Made by a program: the position numbers and the translations under genes
The notes under the pieces: model-generated
Told to the model about the DNA's origin: nothing
Databases searched by the model: none
The model's input: only the letters and a program-made list of their open reading frames with translations
In this document: one piece after another, positions 34,546-45,053 of the stretch
Layout: every line of letters begins with the position of its first letter
Numbering within the stretch: position 1 is the stretch's first letter
NCBI GenBank assembly: GCA_030770425.1
Contig: JASJFT010000054.1
Location: 172,361 to 236,360, forward strand
Direction of reading: 5' to 3'
Origin: Darksidea phi
Lineage: Eukaryota; Ascomycota; Dothideomycetes; Pleosporales; Lentitheciaceae
DNA length: 64,000 bases

Positions 34546-36066
34546 TCATCCCATCTCCATGCCATCTTCTCCCTCCACGGGCATGCCGACTTCCTTTGCA
34601 ACCTCCGCGGTGGCGCCTTCCACGTCCACATCCATGCGCCCGCTTTCCTCCAGCCCAGTGACATCTCGTGCATCCTCCGCCGCATCTGTGCCGTTATTCT
34701 CCATAACACCTGTGCGGTCCGCATCCTCAACCTCCAGCCGCTCGCCGCCACCAACTTCCATTTCCATAGCAGACTTTCCCGCGCCCCCATCAGGCTCCAT
34801 GGCTGTCGGCCTCCTCCCCCCAACCAAGCGAACGTACTCTTCCATCGCACTGCCAAACCGATTGAGCACCACTTCGCATGCACTGCGTAACTCCTCCTCC
34901 CTCGCAAGGTCATCGTGCGCCTTTTGAAGAAGCTCAGCAGGCATTTGGGCCGGCCCTTTCTCTCTCTCTGCCACCGCAATGGCAGACCACCTCTTTCGGA
35001 CATCTCCAAGGTTGATGTTCGCGCTTTCGAGGTGCATATCACTCAACTCGCGTCCGAAACTCGCGAGTGGATCCTTATTCATCGATCCAGCAACAACATA
35101 CCGGCTAACCGGCGCCCAATCACTCCACTCACCCACGACCTCCTGCATGACCGTCAACATGCCCCGGACGTCGTCCGCTGCAGCCTCCTCTATTAAAGGT
35201 CGAGCTTTGCTAAAGTCAATCAAAACTACGTCGGTGTAGTCGCGGAATCGATGGTTGCTCTGCGGTGGGTACGGATTCAGCATGAGGTTCTTCGAGTGAA
35301 TATTCGTGTGCGCAATTCCTTTTTTATGCACAAAGTCCAATGCGTCGATTAGACATAGGAAGATGTGCCAAACGAACCACGATGGCACCACCTCCCTAGA
35401 CTCTACGCTAACGCGTCCAAATCGCTGCAGTGTAGAGCCAAAGATAGGTCGTAAGATCAGCCATGACGATTCCGGCGCTCGTGTGATCTGTTGCCGGCGC
35501 ACCCATGACCCAACAAAATTTCCACTTCCCCCGCGACCGTCCTTCTGATGGAGGCATTCCAGGACGTCGAACTCATGTCGAAGAGTCCCGGGCGCGCTGT
35601 TTGTTTTCACAATGAACAGCTGCGGAAGCATCTTCATGTCCCTTGGCTGAAGACTAGATACCTTCCGACGCTTCAACGCGCTGTACATTTTCTCTCCCAC
35701 GCTCTCGCCCTCAGCACTCTTGTTTGGGCCACTATGCTTTTGCAGCGTCTCCACCTTCTTTGGAAGGCACAGCCACGTTGCCTTGAGCTCATCACCAGCG
35801 AGCGGTCGTATGATGCGAAAGAGGTGAGAAGGCGGCCTTGGCGCGCCTGTGGTGATCGTGGGCCGCGGGGACGGCGAACGCGGTGAATGTAGCCCTGACC
35901 GGTCTGGCGAGACAGTTCGGCTGGATGTTGGCATCGTCGTGAGTCGGGCGGTCGAGTGGCGGGAACTGCGGGCAGGAGTCGCCTGTTGAGGGGTGAGGGT
36001 GCGCTTTTGGGCTGTGGGTCCTGTTGCTTCTATCTGCTTTGTTCTAACCTTTTTCTTGGTCGCCAT
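34546..36066 (-). CDS. Protein-kinase-fold protein with degenerate catalytic motifs
   Basis: Single-exon gene of 506 aa from ATG 36066. The first ~75 residues are basic and Ser/Pro/Thr-rich (low complexity). A kinase-like domain follows: HLFRIIRPLAGDELKATWLC, an FIVKTN segment (the usual beta-3 Lys position), HEFDVLECLHQ (alpha-C), then FLCLIDALDFVHKKGIAH. The catalytic loop reads HTNIHSKN at 253-260 instead of HRDxxxxN, so the catalytic Asp is Asn255. The DFG motif is DFS at 284-286. The C-terminus is acidic (EMEVGGGERLEVED, MDVDVEGATAEV). It is probably a pseudokinase or a fungal-specific atypical kinase. It may be nuclear, judging by the MATKKKVRTKQ start, but that is a guess. Confidence 0.85.
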   Translation of the reverse strand: MATKKKVRTKQIEATGPTAQKRTLTPQQATPARSSRHSTARLTTMPTSSRTVSPDRSGLHSPRSPSPRPTITTGAPRPPSHLFRIIRPLAGDELKATWLCLPKKVETLQKHSGPNKSAEGESVGEKMYSALKRRKVSSLQPRDMKMLPQLFIVKTNSAPGTLRHEFDVLECLHQKDGRGGSGNFVGSWVRRQQITRAPESSWLILRPIFGSTLQRFGRVSVESREVVPSWFVWHIFLCLIDALDFVHKKGIAHTNIHSKNLMLNPYPPQSNHRFRDYTDVVLIDFSKARPLIEEAAADDVRGMLTVMQEVVGEWSDWAPVSRYVVAGSMNKDPLASFGRELSDMHLESANINLGDVRKRWSAIAVAEREKGPAQMPAELLQKAHDDLAREEELRSACEVVLNRFGSAMEEYVRLVGGRRPTAMEPDGGAGKSAMEMEVGGGERLEVEDADRTGVMENNGTDAAEDARDVTGLEESGRMDVDVEGATAEVAKEVGMPVEGEDGMEMG

Positions 36067-36587
36067 CTTCAGGGATTTCAGGGAGTCTTAGGGCGGGAAA
36101 GTGGTTACATGTAGTGAGCTGAGCGCGAGCGAGGCAGAGGGGTCGGGGGTAAAAGGTGATGGTGGGTTGCAGGGCGAACCCGAAGGAATGAGGTGTGAGA
36201 AATTTGCGAAGTGAGAGGTGAAGGTTCACTGCAGTGCTCTTGTGATATTGACAACTCCTCAGCGCCTCATAAAGTGAACAAACAGTTTTGATGTCGACAA
36301 TGTTAACAACATAGTCCATATTCCGACATTCCCCGGTGAACCGATACTTAATTCGCTGTGAGCGGCCCACCCGACTACATTCACATTATGCAAACAAAGC
36401 ACACTTTATCACTTTTCGCCTACCACGCTCTCATAATCCACCTATTCCCACCCCACAATTAACCTCTAAGCCTCCTTACGCACAAGGCGCCCATCCCACA
36501 GCACAGCCTAGCCAAACCTCATCCAAATCACCCCTGTATAACCAGCAACCTCCTCCGAATCGACTCACCCACTTCAACTCCAGCAAA

Positions 36588-36830
36588 ATGGTAGACAGAA
36601 CCGCCCAAACGAACGACCTGAAAGACGTCTCGCAGAACTTCAAGCTTAGCACTCCCTTTCCAACGGATCTGGCACCCATCATAGCTGACGATGACGGAGC
36701 AAAACCGAAGAAGATTGGGTTGGAAGATTTATGCATGGTGAGAGAGTTGGATGTAAAGAGGTGTAATGGGGGTGGGAGAGGCGGTGGGAAGGGTGCAGGT
36801 GGGGTTGGTGGGAAGACTGGGATTTGGTAG
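36588..36830 (+). CDS. Small basic Gly-rich hypothetical protein
   Basis: 80-aa frame starting at ATG 36588 in a strong context (cagcaaaATGG), divergent from the kinase-like gene. It begins MVDRTAQTNDLKDVSQNFK, has IIADDDGAKPKKIGLEDLC, and ends with a GGGRGGGKGAGGVGGK tail. There is no signal peptide or known domain. The frame extends upstream without a stop to 36336, but that part is Pro/Thr/Gln-rich and looks like a translated 5' UTR. The Kozak context and order-like N-terminus favour a real gene; its small size keeps confidence low. Confidence 0.4.
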   Translation: MVDRTAQTNDLKDVSQNFKLSTPFPTDLAPIIADDDGAKPKKIGLEDLCMVRELDVKRCNGGGRGGGKGAGGVGGKTGIW

Positions 36831-37708
36831 AAGTGAGATGGCGGTGATGGAGGTCCAGAGGGGGGAGGGTATGCTTGGGTGGGGGAATGTGAGAAAGTTT
36901 CATGATGGTCGAGTGGGGCGCATGTGAGGTATATATCACAGGGATGGGGAATAACGCTTGTTTCCGCAAACAAGGCTGGAGATCGTACAGCTCGCTTTCA
37001 AGCTCGTCGGGGGTCGTCTTGTGAGCGTAGCATCTACGCCGGTAGCCGTAGTGTAGCCAAACGTTCCGCATAGCATATGCAAGGTAGCAATGCACACCAG
37101 GCTTTCAAGGCCCGTCGTATGATTGTACTCGCACTTTCAAAAAGGTTTCGTTAAATCTTTGATTCTCCTGTAACCTCCCCTTGCTATAACTACGAGGGTA
37201 ACGACCTAAGCCTTAGAGAGAATATGGCGTGTACCATAATATTGAGTTAGAAGAAGCTATAGTATACGACTTATATAGAGTTATAGTGCTATTTCTTGTA
37301 TATATATAGGCTTTAAGCTAATTCAAGCCAAAGTATCCTACCTATATCTCGGTACGGAGGGTGTCCCGTTACCTAGGGACGAACGTTATCCGACCTTCTT
37401 CTTGAAATAATTCTAAGTTGTTTAATCTAGCCATCTCGCGTTGGAAATGGTATTCGCATGGTCTTGGCAAACCGACCCGCTCGGAGGTGGAATATGTTAT
37501 TAGGTATAAAATGATTTTAAGAGACATAATACAGGAATGAAAATGTGCTAATATCTGTTTAACTTCTTGAATACGAAAGGCGAGTTTCTGAGACAGAACT
37601 ATATATTCTCCCTTTCTACATAATAAGGAAAAACCTGTGTTGCCCAAAGTTCAACCCAAGAGTAGCATTAACATCGACTACACATCCAAGCAGTCCAAGC
37701 TGACACCC
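36831..37708. other. Intergenic; AT-rich transposon debris near 37190-37370
   Basis: No gene. About 37180-37370 is AT-rich (ttgtatatatataggcttta) and contains a segment related to one near 59516, suggesting a RIP-mutated repeat remnant. Confidence 0.5.
37185..37236 (+). repeat. Dispersed repeat, copy 1 (AT-enriched)
   Basis: actacgagggtaacgacctaag followed by ccttagagagaatatggcgtg matches actacgagggtagcgcccaag with gagggcgtggcacgtacc at 59513-59563. The differences are mainly G-to-A and C-to-T, consistent with repeat-induced point mutation of this copy. Confidence 0.5.
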
Positions 37709-38443
37709 TTACACTCGCGATTTGCCACCAGTCCAGACAGTGTGTTTGCCAATGTTGGTGTACGGGTAGTTCTTAGCGCCGTAGATGAAGAACCGGAGCG
37801 CCGGATCGTTCGAGTCGTAGAGCCCTGGGATCTTGACCAACGGACCCGGCCTGCCCTGGCCGTCACCCGTGACCTCTATCTGCGCGCACTCGTAGTAAAA
37901 CTCAGTATCTCCGCTCTGGGCGCCGTGAATGGCGATGTGTTCGACGCGGACAAGGTACTGTCCGGGCGGCGTGTCGCGGGGAATCGTGAACTGCACCCTA
38001 GCCTTATCCCACGTGCACCAGTCCGTGTCTGAAAGGCCGCCATTGGGACCCCGGCAGATGATCTCTTGGTGTACCTTGAACCAGTCTCCATCTCCCCTAT
38101 ACTGACGTACGTCACCGGGGGCCTTCGACATGTGAATGGTCAACGGGCCCGGGTGCTTCATTGTTGCGTAGTACCACAGCTCAAACCCGAGCGTGTCTCC
38201 GGCAGCGAGCTTGGCAACCTTGGTCTTGCCTGCATTCGCGAAAGAGCCCGAGTTGCAGCGGAAGTCGTCGCTGGGCTTCAAGAACTGCTTGGTCGGCATG
38301 ATACCGTTGCTATTCTCGCGGATATACTCAAAATCTCCTGAGAGCTGGCCCTTGACGATGATTTTGCTGAAGCGGTAGTGTGCTTCAGCGGACTGGGCCG
38401 CCGCAAGGCCCCAGATGGCTAGCTTTCCGAGATTGAAGTGCAT
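37709..38443 (-). CDS. AA9 lytic polysaccharide monooxygenase (GH61-type)
   Basis: Single-exon gene of 244 aa. The signal peptide is residues 1-21 (MHFNLGKLAIWGLAAAQSAEA); mature protein begins with His22, the N-terminal half of the copper histidine brace. The second brace histidine is His97 in MKHPGPLTIHM. The later motif IAIHGAQSGDTEFYYECAQ supplies His173 and the axial Tyr183. Cys63 and Cys186 are placed for the conserved disulfide. AA9 enzymes cleave cellulose and related glucans oxidatively with H2O2 or O2 outside the cell. The usual Gln two residues before the axial Tyr is Glu181 here. There is no carbohydrate-binding module. It is near a secreted peroxidase gene on the same strand. Confidence 0.95.
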   Translation of the reverse strand: MHFNLGKLAIWGLAAAQSAEAHYRFSKIIVKGQLSGDFEYIRENSNGIMPTKQFLKPSDDFRCNSGSFANAGKTKVAKLAAGDTLGFELWYYATMKHPGPLTIHMSKAPGDVRQYRGDGDWFKVHQEIICRGPNGGLSDTDWCTWDKARVQFTIPRDTPPGQYLVRVEHIAIHGAQSGDTEFYYECAQIEVTGDGQGRPGPLVKIPGLYDSNDPALRFFIYGAKNYPYTNIGKHTVWTGGKSRV

Positions 38444-40366
38444 TCTCGAAAGTTGTTCGAGTTGGGTAATGATTGAAAACGAGGTCGAAGTCAGTGTGAG
38501 CTACGGCCTTGAACTAGTGAGATGACGAAAATAATACTGGAGGACTTCGTAGATGCTTTATACCTCAACTATGCTTTGCACTTAGTCATGCGACTATGCG
38601 TCTCCGTCTTATGTTCCTATGGAGTTAATTCTAAAAACTTCCGAGATTGATTAAACTCTATTAACAGAGACGTTACCTTAGCCGAGACGCTAACCGAAAT
38701 GTTACGATTCCAGTTGACGTTTGACGATAACTTGTCCCGGGTAATTGGATATTGTTACTAGCGCAGTCATGGTGATCTTGGGTACACCAACACATGAATA
38801 TATCGGTGGAACCAGCTCTTGGCTTTACAAGGAAGCAACTTGACACAAGATTCTGATTCATGGATTTACGGTAGGTTTCTGCATACAGAAGACTTTGTAG
38901 TATTTTGCCCACATTGTGCCATGGCTGAGGCTGATTAATGAATGAGGAGCTGAGGAAGTATGATGGAAAGACAGGTCATTATGCAACAGCATTGGTTTTC
39001 AGTATGCGAGATCAGTCGAAACTGATGGGACAGATGGCCGCAGATATGAAGAGGAGAAATGCATATCCGAAGGAGTCAGTGTAAGCTCATGTGTAGATAG
39101 GAATCAGCCCCCCCACCCTTGCCTGCAAAGAAGAGTTTAAAATACTTTCAAAGACTACGCAATTCTTGTACAGAAAGACAACGAACTCACTCATCGCTGT
39201 AGCACCGATATGCGCGTCATCGCTATGTCGCATTACTCTTCCTTCCAGGCATCTTTGTAACCACATTCTTTAGAGCTAGCTTCTGAGATTTTAGTCCGGA
39301 GGACCAAGGCAACGTTGCGTCGAAATGGTTATGGTTGTATTGGCTGATCATCGTCGCGTTGACGGGTGCGGTGTTGTCTGCATGGAAATGGCATCCACTA
39401 TTACTAAATGGAAGGCAATGGAGAAGTAGCGAGGATGCGGATGAGATGGAAAAGAAGAGCGCTAAGAGATTCATAGTAAGATGGCTTTCAGAGATAGGCA
39501 TTATGGGCTAACTGGACCGCTTTTGAAGGAAGGCGATGGGCATTCTATATACAAGGCAAGAATTGCGCTCTGGATTTATTCAAGTTCTGCACCAGGTCAT
39601 TCTTTTAGGGTAAGGGATAAAGACCCTATAGAGAGGTTTTAAAAAGGTACAGGAGAGTATGGCGTTGAACGACGAACAGTAACGATCTCCCCTATTTACT
39701 CCTGCTTTGTACATTGTATGAAGGGTACGATCCACCAAGCACGTTATTGTGGATTGTATTTCATCAGATTAGGAATTCTGATGAATCTCATTGCCACTCA
39801 TAGTGATTTTACATTTGTGTGAGACAAGTCACCCGCTAGTCGAAGCCATGGAAGCCTTCTGACAAGATATCCCTTATAAGAAAGCATAGTGTTTTTGAGC
39901 CATGGACATATCAAGCTCAGCACTAGCGAGGCTTAGCACCTTGTCTACATTCTACTGTTCATGCTACTGTATCATTTCATGAAGAATCGGGCGGTAGCGC
40001 AGGAGTGCAAGGTAGCGAGTACATTTTATAAATCCTTGCATGTGGACAGCGAGAGAAGCGAAAGACGGATACAGCGTCTGGGGCTTCTTTGTGGGAAGAG
40101 CGTAGCGTAAGCTGTTGGGATGTAGCGGGGGTGCAGATGCAGAATAACTTACAGCAGTTATCGAAACTGGGTGTGTATGATCAAAGGCTAGAGAGGGTGA
40201 TCAGAGAGCGAGAGTCATCGATTTCAGTGGATGATGTGGCGAAGGGCTTCACGCATATTCAAATGTCACTATAAACGGCAGCAAAGACTCGAAAGATGAT
40301 GGATCCATCGATCTAGATAAGACAATAAAAACTATGCTTGTTCAATGAAGTAAAGATATGGAGGTA
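38444..40366. other. 1.9 kb without a supportable gene
   Basis: It includes the AA9 promoter side and the 3' side of the peroxidase gene. The short frame at 40089-40274 (+) has no family features. No RNA gene or repeat recognised. Confidence 0.45.
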
Positions 40367-41615
40367 TTACTCTTTGCCCGGATTTGTGACAACACCAGTC
40401 AACATAATCGCATCATCGACCAGGTTGTTTAGCTGATTGAACTGCCCCTGCAACCACAAATCCAACACGGCCTGATCCTGGCTGACAAACGACGTCCTCG
40501 CAGGCGGAAGAACTTTGGTGCACTCCTTGAGGTCATTGATGTTGTTGACACCGAGAAGGGAAAGACGGGTATAGGCTCTCGCATAGAGCTGCAATGGTTA
40601 GCAGAGCGGAGTTTGATGCGATCATAGTTGAACCCACCGCATTCCACCGATTTTGTCCACCGATGAACGCTTGCCAGTCTCCCGTCGCCCTCGAGTCCTT
40701 GCTGAGTGCAATGTCTGAGGCAAACTTGAGCACTCTAGGGGGCGGACTCCCCGTCGTTTGACCGTAGAATGCGACATCCCAGATACCCGGTGTAGAGTCT
40801 TGTGGATCACCGTCTCGAGCGGTATTGACGAAATGCTGCTGACTAGTCGTGTGCGCACCCACCAACGCCACAAGATCACGCGCGTCGATAGTTTTCGCCT
40901 GGAAAAGCTTGATCAGCTTATCGGCCGAATCGTTCACATCAGGTAGCAGCCCAGTAGGCCCGGCTTTCGCATTGTCCTTGCGCCCCACGAAGGAGCGAAT
41001 GCGTGGGCCGAGAGGGCACACGACAGTGGCGACGTTGGCGCCCATTTGGATCAAATCCGCCATCGTGACGCCGTATTTGTTATACTTGTTATACCAGGCC
41101 CTGAACACATCTGCTGTTGCCGCTAACCCATTGTTATCCGCGCGGTCAAACTCATTTGTGAGCAATAGGCTGCCGTCAGCACCACCGTAAGAACTTGTAT
41201 TCGACCAAACGCCAGCATCGTGGAAACCTAATCGCACTGCGCCTCTTGCAAATTTCGTGCAACGACCGGATGTGCCGTTGAACTTTGCGGTCATCTCGTA
41301 TGATATCCATTTCCAGACGCAGCAGAGGTCAGCTTTGCAGGCTGCGCTGTCGACAGAACCGGCAGGTATGGAAGTGTCGATTACGTTCGATTCGGCGGAT
41401 ATCTGGTCGAGGAGGATGGCTTTGATGTCTTTGCCGATGGAGGTGAGTTGTGAGTCCTTCAATGTCTTCAGGTCTCCAATGAGTTCCTTAGACTCGGCGC
41501 GCGCAGCTTTCGCGGCGCGTTTCACCTCCTTCATCGTCTCTCCCATGCCTGGATAGGCGAGAGAAGCCGGGAAAGATGAGAGGACTACATAGCCGAGAAG
41601 CGTGAGGAGCTTCAT
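40367..41615 (-). CDS. Secreted class II-type haem peroxidase (ligninolytic-like)
   Basis: Exons 41615-40638 and 40588-40367 give 399 aa. The 49-nt intron is GTGGGT...ATTGCAG, phase 0, and the join gives QNRWNA then LYARAYTRLSLLGVNNINDL. The signal peptide is MKLLTLLGYVVLSSFPASLA; an upstream in-frame ATG at 41678 would spoil it. A predicted helical pro-like segment rich in Lys/Ala/Glu follows (KEVKRAAKAARAESKE). The distal haem pocket is RLGFHDAG with Arg128 and His132, followed by SSYGGADGSLLL. The proximal ligand is His255 in LVALVGAHTTSQQ. The C-terminus ends PARTSFVSQDQAVLDLW plus a short tail. The family oxidises phenolics or Mn(II) with H2O2. The substrate class cannot be settled by eye. 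Confidence 0.93.
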
Positions 41616-43812
41616 GGTGAAAACCCCGAAGCGAAAGACAAAAAGACCAAGAAAACTGGTGTGAGAAAAGAAGGACAATGGATCGGAACACTTGATGCTC
41701 TGAAGAGACGGTAGGACGCGCTCAACCTACTTATACGTTCTAGTTCCGGGACATTATGATAAGGTCTCGAATTGTGCTGTAGAGTCTAGAAGGTACCATT
41801 CAGCGAAATGCAACCGTGCGGTTGCCTTCGCAATGCTTTGGAAACGAGAGAATAGATGAATACGATGCTAAGAGGAATGGATTGTCCCCAAAAATAGGTT
41901 CATAATGGTTTCTGGCCGTCATTCCGGTCAGTGGAAGGCGCAAGTAAGTCTTGGAGACTTTTTTCTCCTGTGAAGGTTCGCTGGAGAGTAGTAGCTGACG
42001 GCCAAGAGAGCTAATGGCGATACGATGATTGGTCCAGGCACTCCAAGGTACGGCTCCCGGGGACACGAGCTGCAAGGCGGTGTACTTCGATACGTACTTT
42101 AGATTGCTTTTGCAGTAGCTGTCCTAGTCTGGAAGGTGGTGTAGGGGCGACAAGCGGTAAGAGATATGTCCTGACCACGTAAAGATGCCAAAGAATGGAG
42201 ACTGCTAGTGGTTAGAAATATGGAAAGTGTACTGTCCTATACGTAGAACTGGAATACGGTCGTAGAAACAGTTACCATCTTAGTGTTATCTCTCGTAGGC
42301 CTAGAGGAACTAGTAGGGTCGCGAAGACGCGGAGAAACGCAAGGGGACGAGTGAAGACCGCTGCATGCATTATAGTGAGCCTAGTCTTCGAGGCCTTATT
42401 GTACTAAAAGTTATTCTTGGGTACTCGTGGGGTGAGGTTCCCGACAAAGGTGCGGGTAGGTCGCCATTATTCAATATCGAGCGGGGCCAATTGCGCAGAT
42501 TTATATTACGCAGTCAGCCTTACAGGAGAACGATAGTGAAAGTCGGTTTGCGATAAGCTAGAATAACCGTTTAGCCGGATAATGCAGGGCGTCAAAAGAT
42601 GCATCTTGTGAGCATCGAGATGCATATTGCGAATATCCATAAGAGAGAACCCGGTCCGGATGGGGGTGACCAACGCCGGCAACCCGGATCAAGTGCATAG
42701 CATCCAGAATGATGGGCTAGAGGTTACATTGGGTAACATTGAAGTTCGAGGTTGTTCTTACTCCACCAGGAAGTACGAAAGACGTATGCACATCGGCCTC
42801 AAAAAGGTAACTCTATGGTCTCGTAATCCAGGGAACGCTCCGTGTTTGCATGAGACAGTCGGTTCCAGAAGTCCGTGCTAGAAACGGGAAAGTTCGTATG
42901 CCAGTGTCCTGGGACCTGCTCGTGCTTTGAAAGACGATGTTCTAGGCAATCAATAAACCGTACTCGCTAACGGGATCCAGGAACCTTTCGACTAGCTTTG
43001 CTCTTTGCTGCATCAACATGGCAATAGTACTGCCGAAACTTCTTGCCGTGTCTGTGCGCCCTGATGCACACAAAAGACAGCCCCTCGATTTGTTCCCGAG
43101 TAAACGGCCCTGTGTGTCGCGAGCATAGAGGCCTCATGGGTGGGGTGTGGCCGATATCGCATCGCGGAACCGTGAGAAGTAAGAATCAGTAGTCATACGT
43201 CTGAGGAAGCCGCTGCGGGCGAGAAGTTGGAGCGACTCACGTCAGCCACGCTATACTCCCATTCCGGTTTAGCCTCATATCCCACACAACAACTATGCCA
43301 CTCCACAGCCACACTCCACCATCCATCGGGCGCGATGAAACACCAACCACCCAATTATAGAAGAATCGGACCTTGAAAGAATAGTTGAATTGGTCTTTGA
43401 TGCAGCCTTGTCCTATTGTAAGGCTGTGGATGGCTTCGGCTCGTGGAGAGGCGTGCAGAGCTCGAGGCTTCAGCCAGCCGCACTGACTGTGATGCGCGTG
43501 TAGCTGAGGCTATTCAGCTGTAGGTCTCGGCAACGGAACACTTATAGAGCTCAGCTACGACTCCCATTCCATGGTCTTTGAATATTGCTACTCACATCTT
43601 AGGCTACTTCTTCAGACACCACATCATACTTTCTGCGGCTCGTCGCAAAGTTGTCTTGCCTACGGTTCTTCCTTTATCGAGGATTAACACGCGAGGCGCA
43701 TGGGAGCTAGATTTCTCAGCAGTTCTATATTTGAACCTCTATTTCTTATTCCTTTAAACTACAATTTCTTCCCCGCTCCAGCCTCAGGAGTCCATATCAC
43801 TCAAACATCACA
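41616..43812. other. 2.2 kb without a supportable gene
   Basis: It contains the peroxidase promoter (left) and the metallophosphoesterase promoter (right, with ATG 43813 preceded by caaacatcaca). The small frames at 42365 and 42627 have no coding features. Confidence 0.45.
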
Positions 43813-44655
43813 ATGAAACGCCTCTCTAATATGTTCTCCGAAACGAAGACCTCCTTCCAGATTCTTTCAGACCTGCACCTGAACCACGAATCGCAATACC
43901 TCACCTTCAACGTACCTGTTTCCGCGCCGTACCTTATCCTCGCCGGGAACATTGGCCGCCTAGCCGACTACGATGCCTACCTTTCGTTCCTCGTGCGGCG
44001 ATGCAATCTGTACGAGAAAGTATGGCTCGTACTCGGATCGCTGGAGTTTCAGGGTATTGAGCACTTCGAGGGACTCAAGCTTGCGCATAAGATGGAAAAG
44101 GAGCGCCTTACATGGGGAAAGCTAGAGGTGCTGCATCGGACTAGGAGCGATGTTCCAGGGACAAACTTCACCCTACTAGGATGTACTCTGTGGAGCCACA
44201 TACCTCAATCCGCGGAAGCAGCGGTGCTCCAGAAGGTCGACGAATTCAACGAGCAGGAGGGAATCAAGGACTGGGATGTTGGCAGACACAACAGAGAACA
44301 TAAAAGAGATCTTTCTTGGCTACGGAAGGAGATAGCCGCTCCTCAAACAAAGCATCTCTTGGTCATCTCGTCCTTTACGCCCGACCTGCGGGAATCGCTT
44401 CCGCAATGGCAACTTGGCTCGTCTTGGGCTTCAGCGTACGGTTCCGACTTGCTCGACGGTGCGGATTGGAAGGGGGTGAAGCATTGGATATGTGGTGCTA
44501 CAGGAAGAACAAGGGTGTTTAAGAAAGCTGGCATTACAGTTGTAAGTAACCAGCGTGGAAAGGCCGGGGAAGAAATGACGGGCTTTCATGAGGATGGCGT
44601 GTCAGAAAAGGACAAGGCTGGTCTCTTTGATGTCACTAGGGTCATCAAGATATGA
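43813..44655 (+). CDS. Calcineurin-like metallophosphoesterase-fold protein lacking most metal ligands
   Basis: 280 aa from ATG 43813 (catcacaATG). The overall order follows fungal Ser/Thr-phosphatase-like metallophosphoesterases: FQILSDLHLN (motif DxH, Asp20 and His22 kept), PYLILAGNIGRL (the GDxx motif is GN46), WLVLGSLEFQ (the GNHE/D motif is GSLE at 75-78), FTLLGCTLWSHIP, HLLVISSFTPDL (a THHxP-type motif without its histidines) and HWICGATGRTRVF (the GHTH motif is GATG), then VVSNQRG. The framework is intact and the frame unbroken, so the protein is probably made, but the metal site is not. A binding or regulatory role is an inference. Confidence 0.88.
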   Translation: MKRLSNMFSETKTSFQILSDLHLNHESQYLTFNVPVSAPYLILAGNIGRLADYDAYLSFLVRRCNLYEKVWLVLGSLEFQGIEHFEGLKLAHKMEKERLTWGKLEVLHRTRSDVPGTNFTLLGCTLWSHIPQSAEAAVLQKVDEFNEQEGIKDWDVGRHNREHKRDLSWLRKEIAAPQTKHLLVISSFTPDLRESLPQWQLGSSWASAYGSDLLDGADWKGVKHWICGATGRTRVFKKAGITVVSNQRGKAGEEMTGFHEDGVSEKDKAGLFDVTRVIKI

Positions 44656-45053
44656 ATTTCGCGACATTAGAAAAGCTCTTCCCAGCTTAAATTCAGAATA
44701 CCTTACGATAGGACGGGGATGCCCGATGGTGAGTCTCCATGATATCGATATTTTAGCGAGAATGGGTGAGTTTGGGGGATATAATGCTATCCCCGACTTC
44801 ATTCCGTGCATTTTATACAGGCGGTTAGTTCGGACAAGCAGGTTGTTTGAGGTGCCTTCGTTTGACCACAGCGATCGGTATGTGAGTCGAACGTATGCTC
44901 AGGCATGGATTTTGCGAGCAGGGACCGCTGTGCAGATTCGATACTACGTGTAAGATAACTTGGGTCAGAAAACAGTAGGAGAAGTGCCAGGTTTAATATA
45001 AAAAAGGCTTAGGCACATTCGACTCGCAGATATTTCCACTCCCATCCCCCAGT
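44656..45053. other. Intergenic, convergent 3' ends
   Basis: The region lies between the 3' ends of the metallophosphoesterase-fold gene and the GFA gene. No gene seen. Confidence 0.5.
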
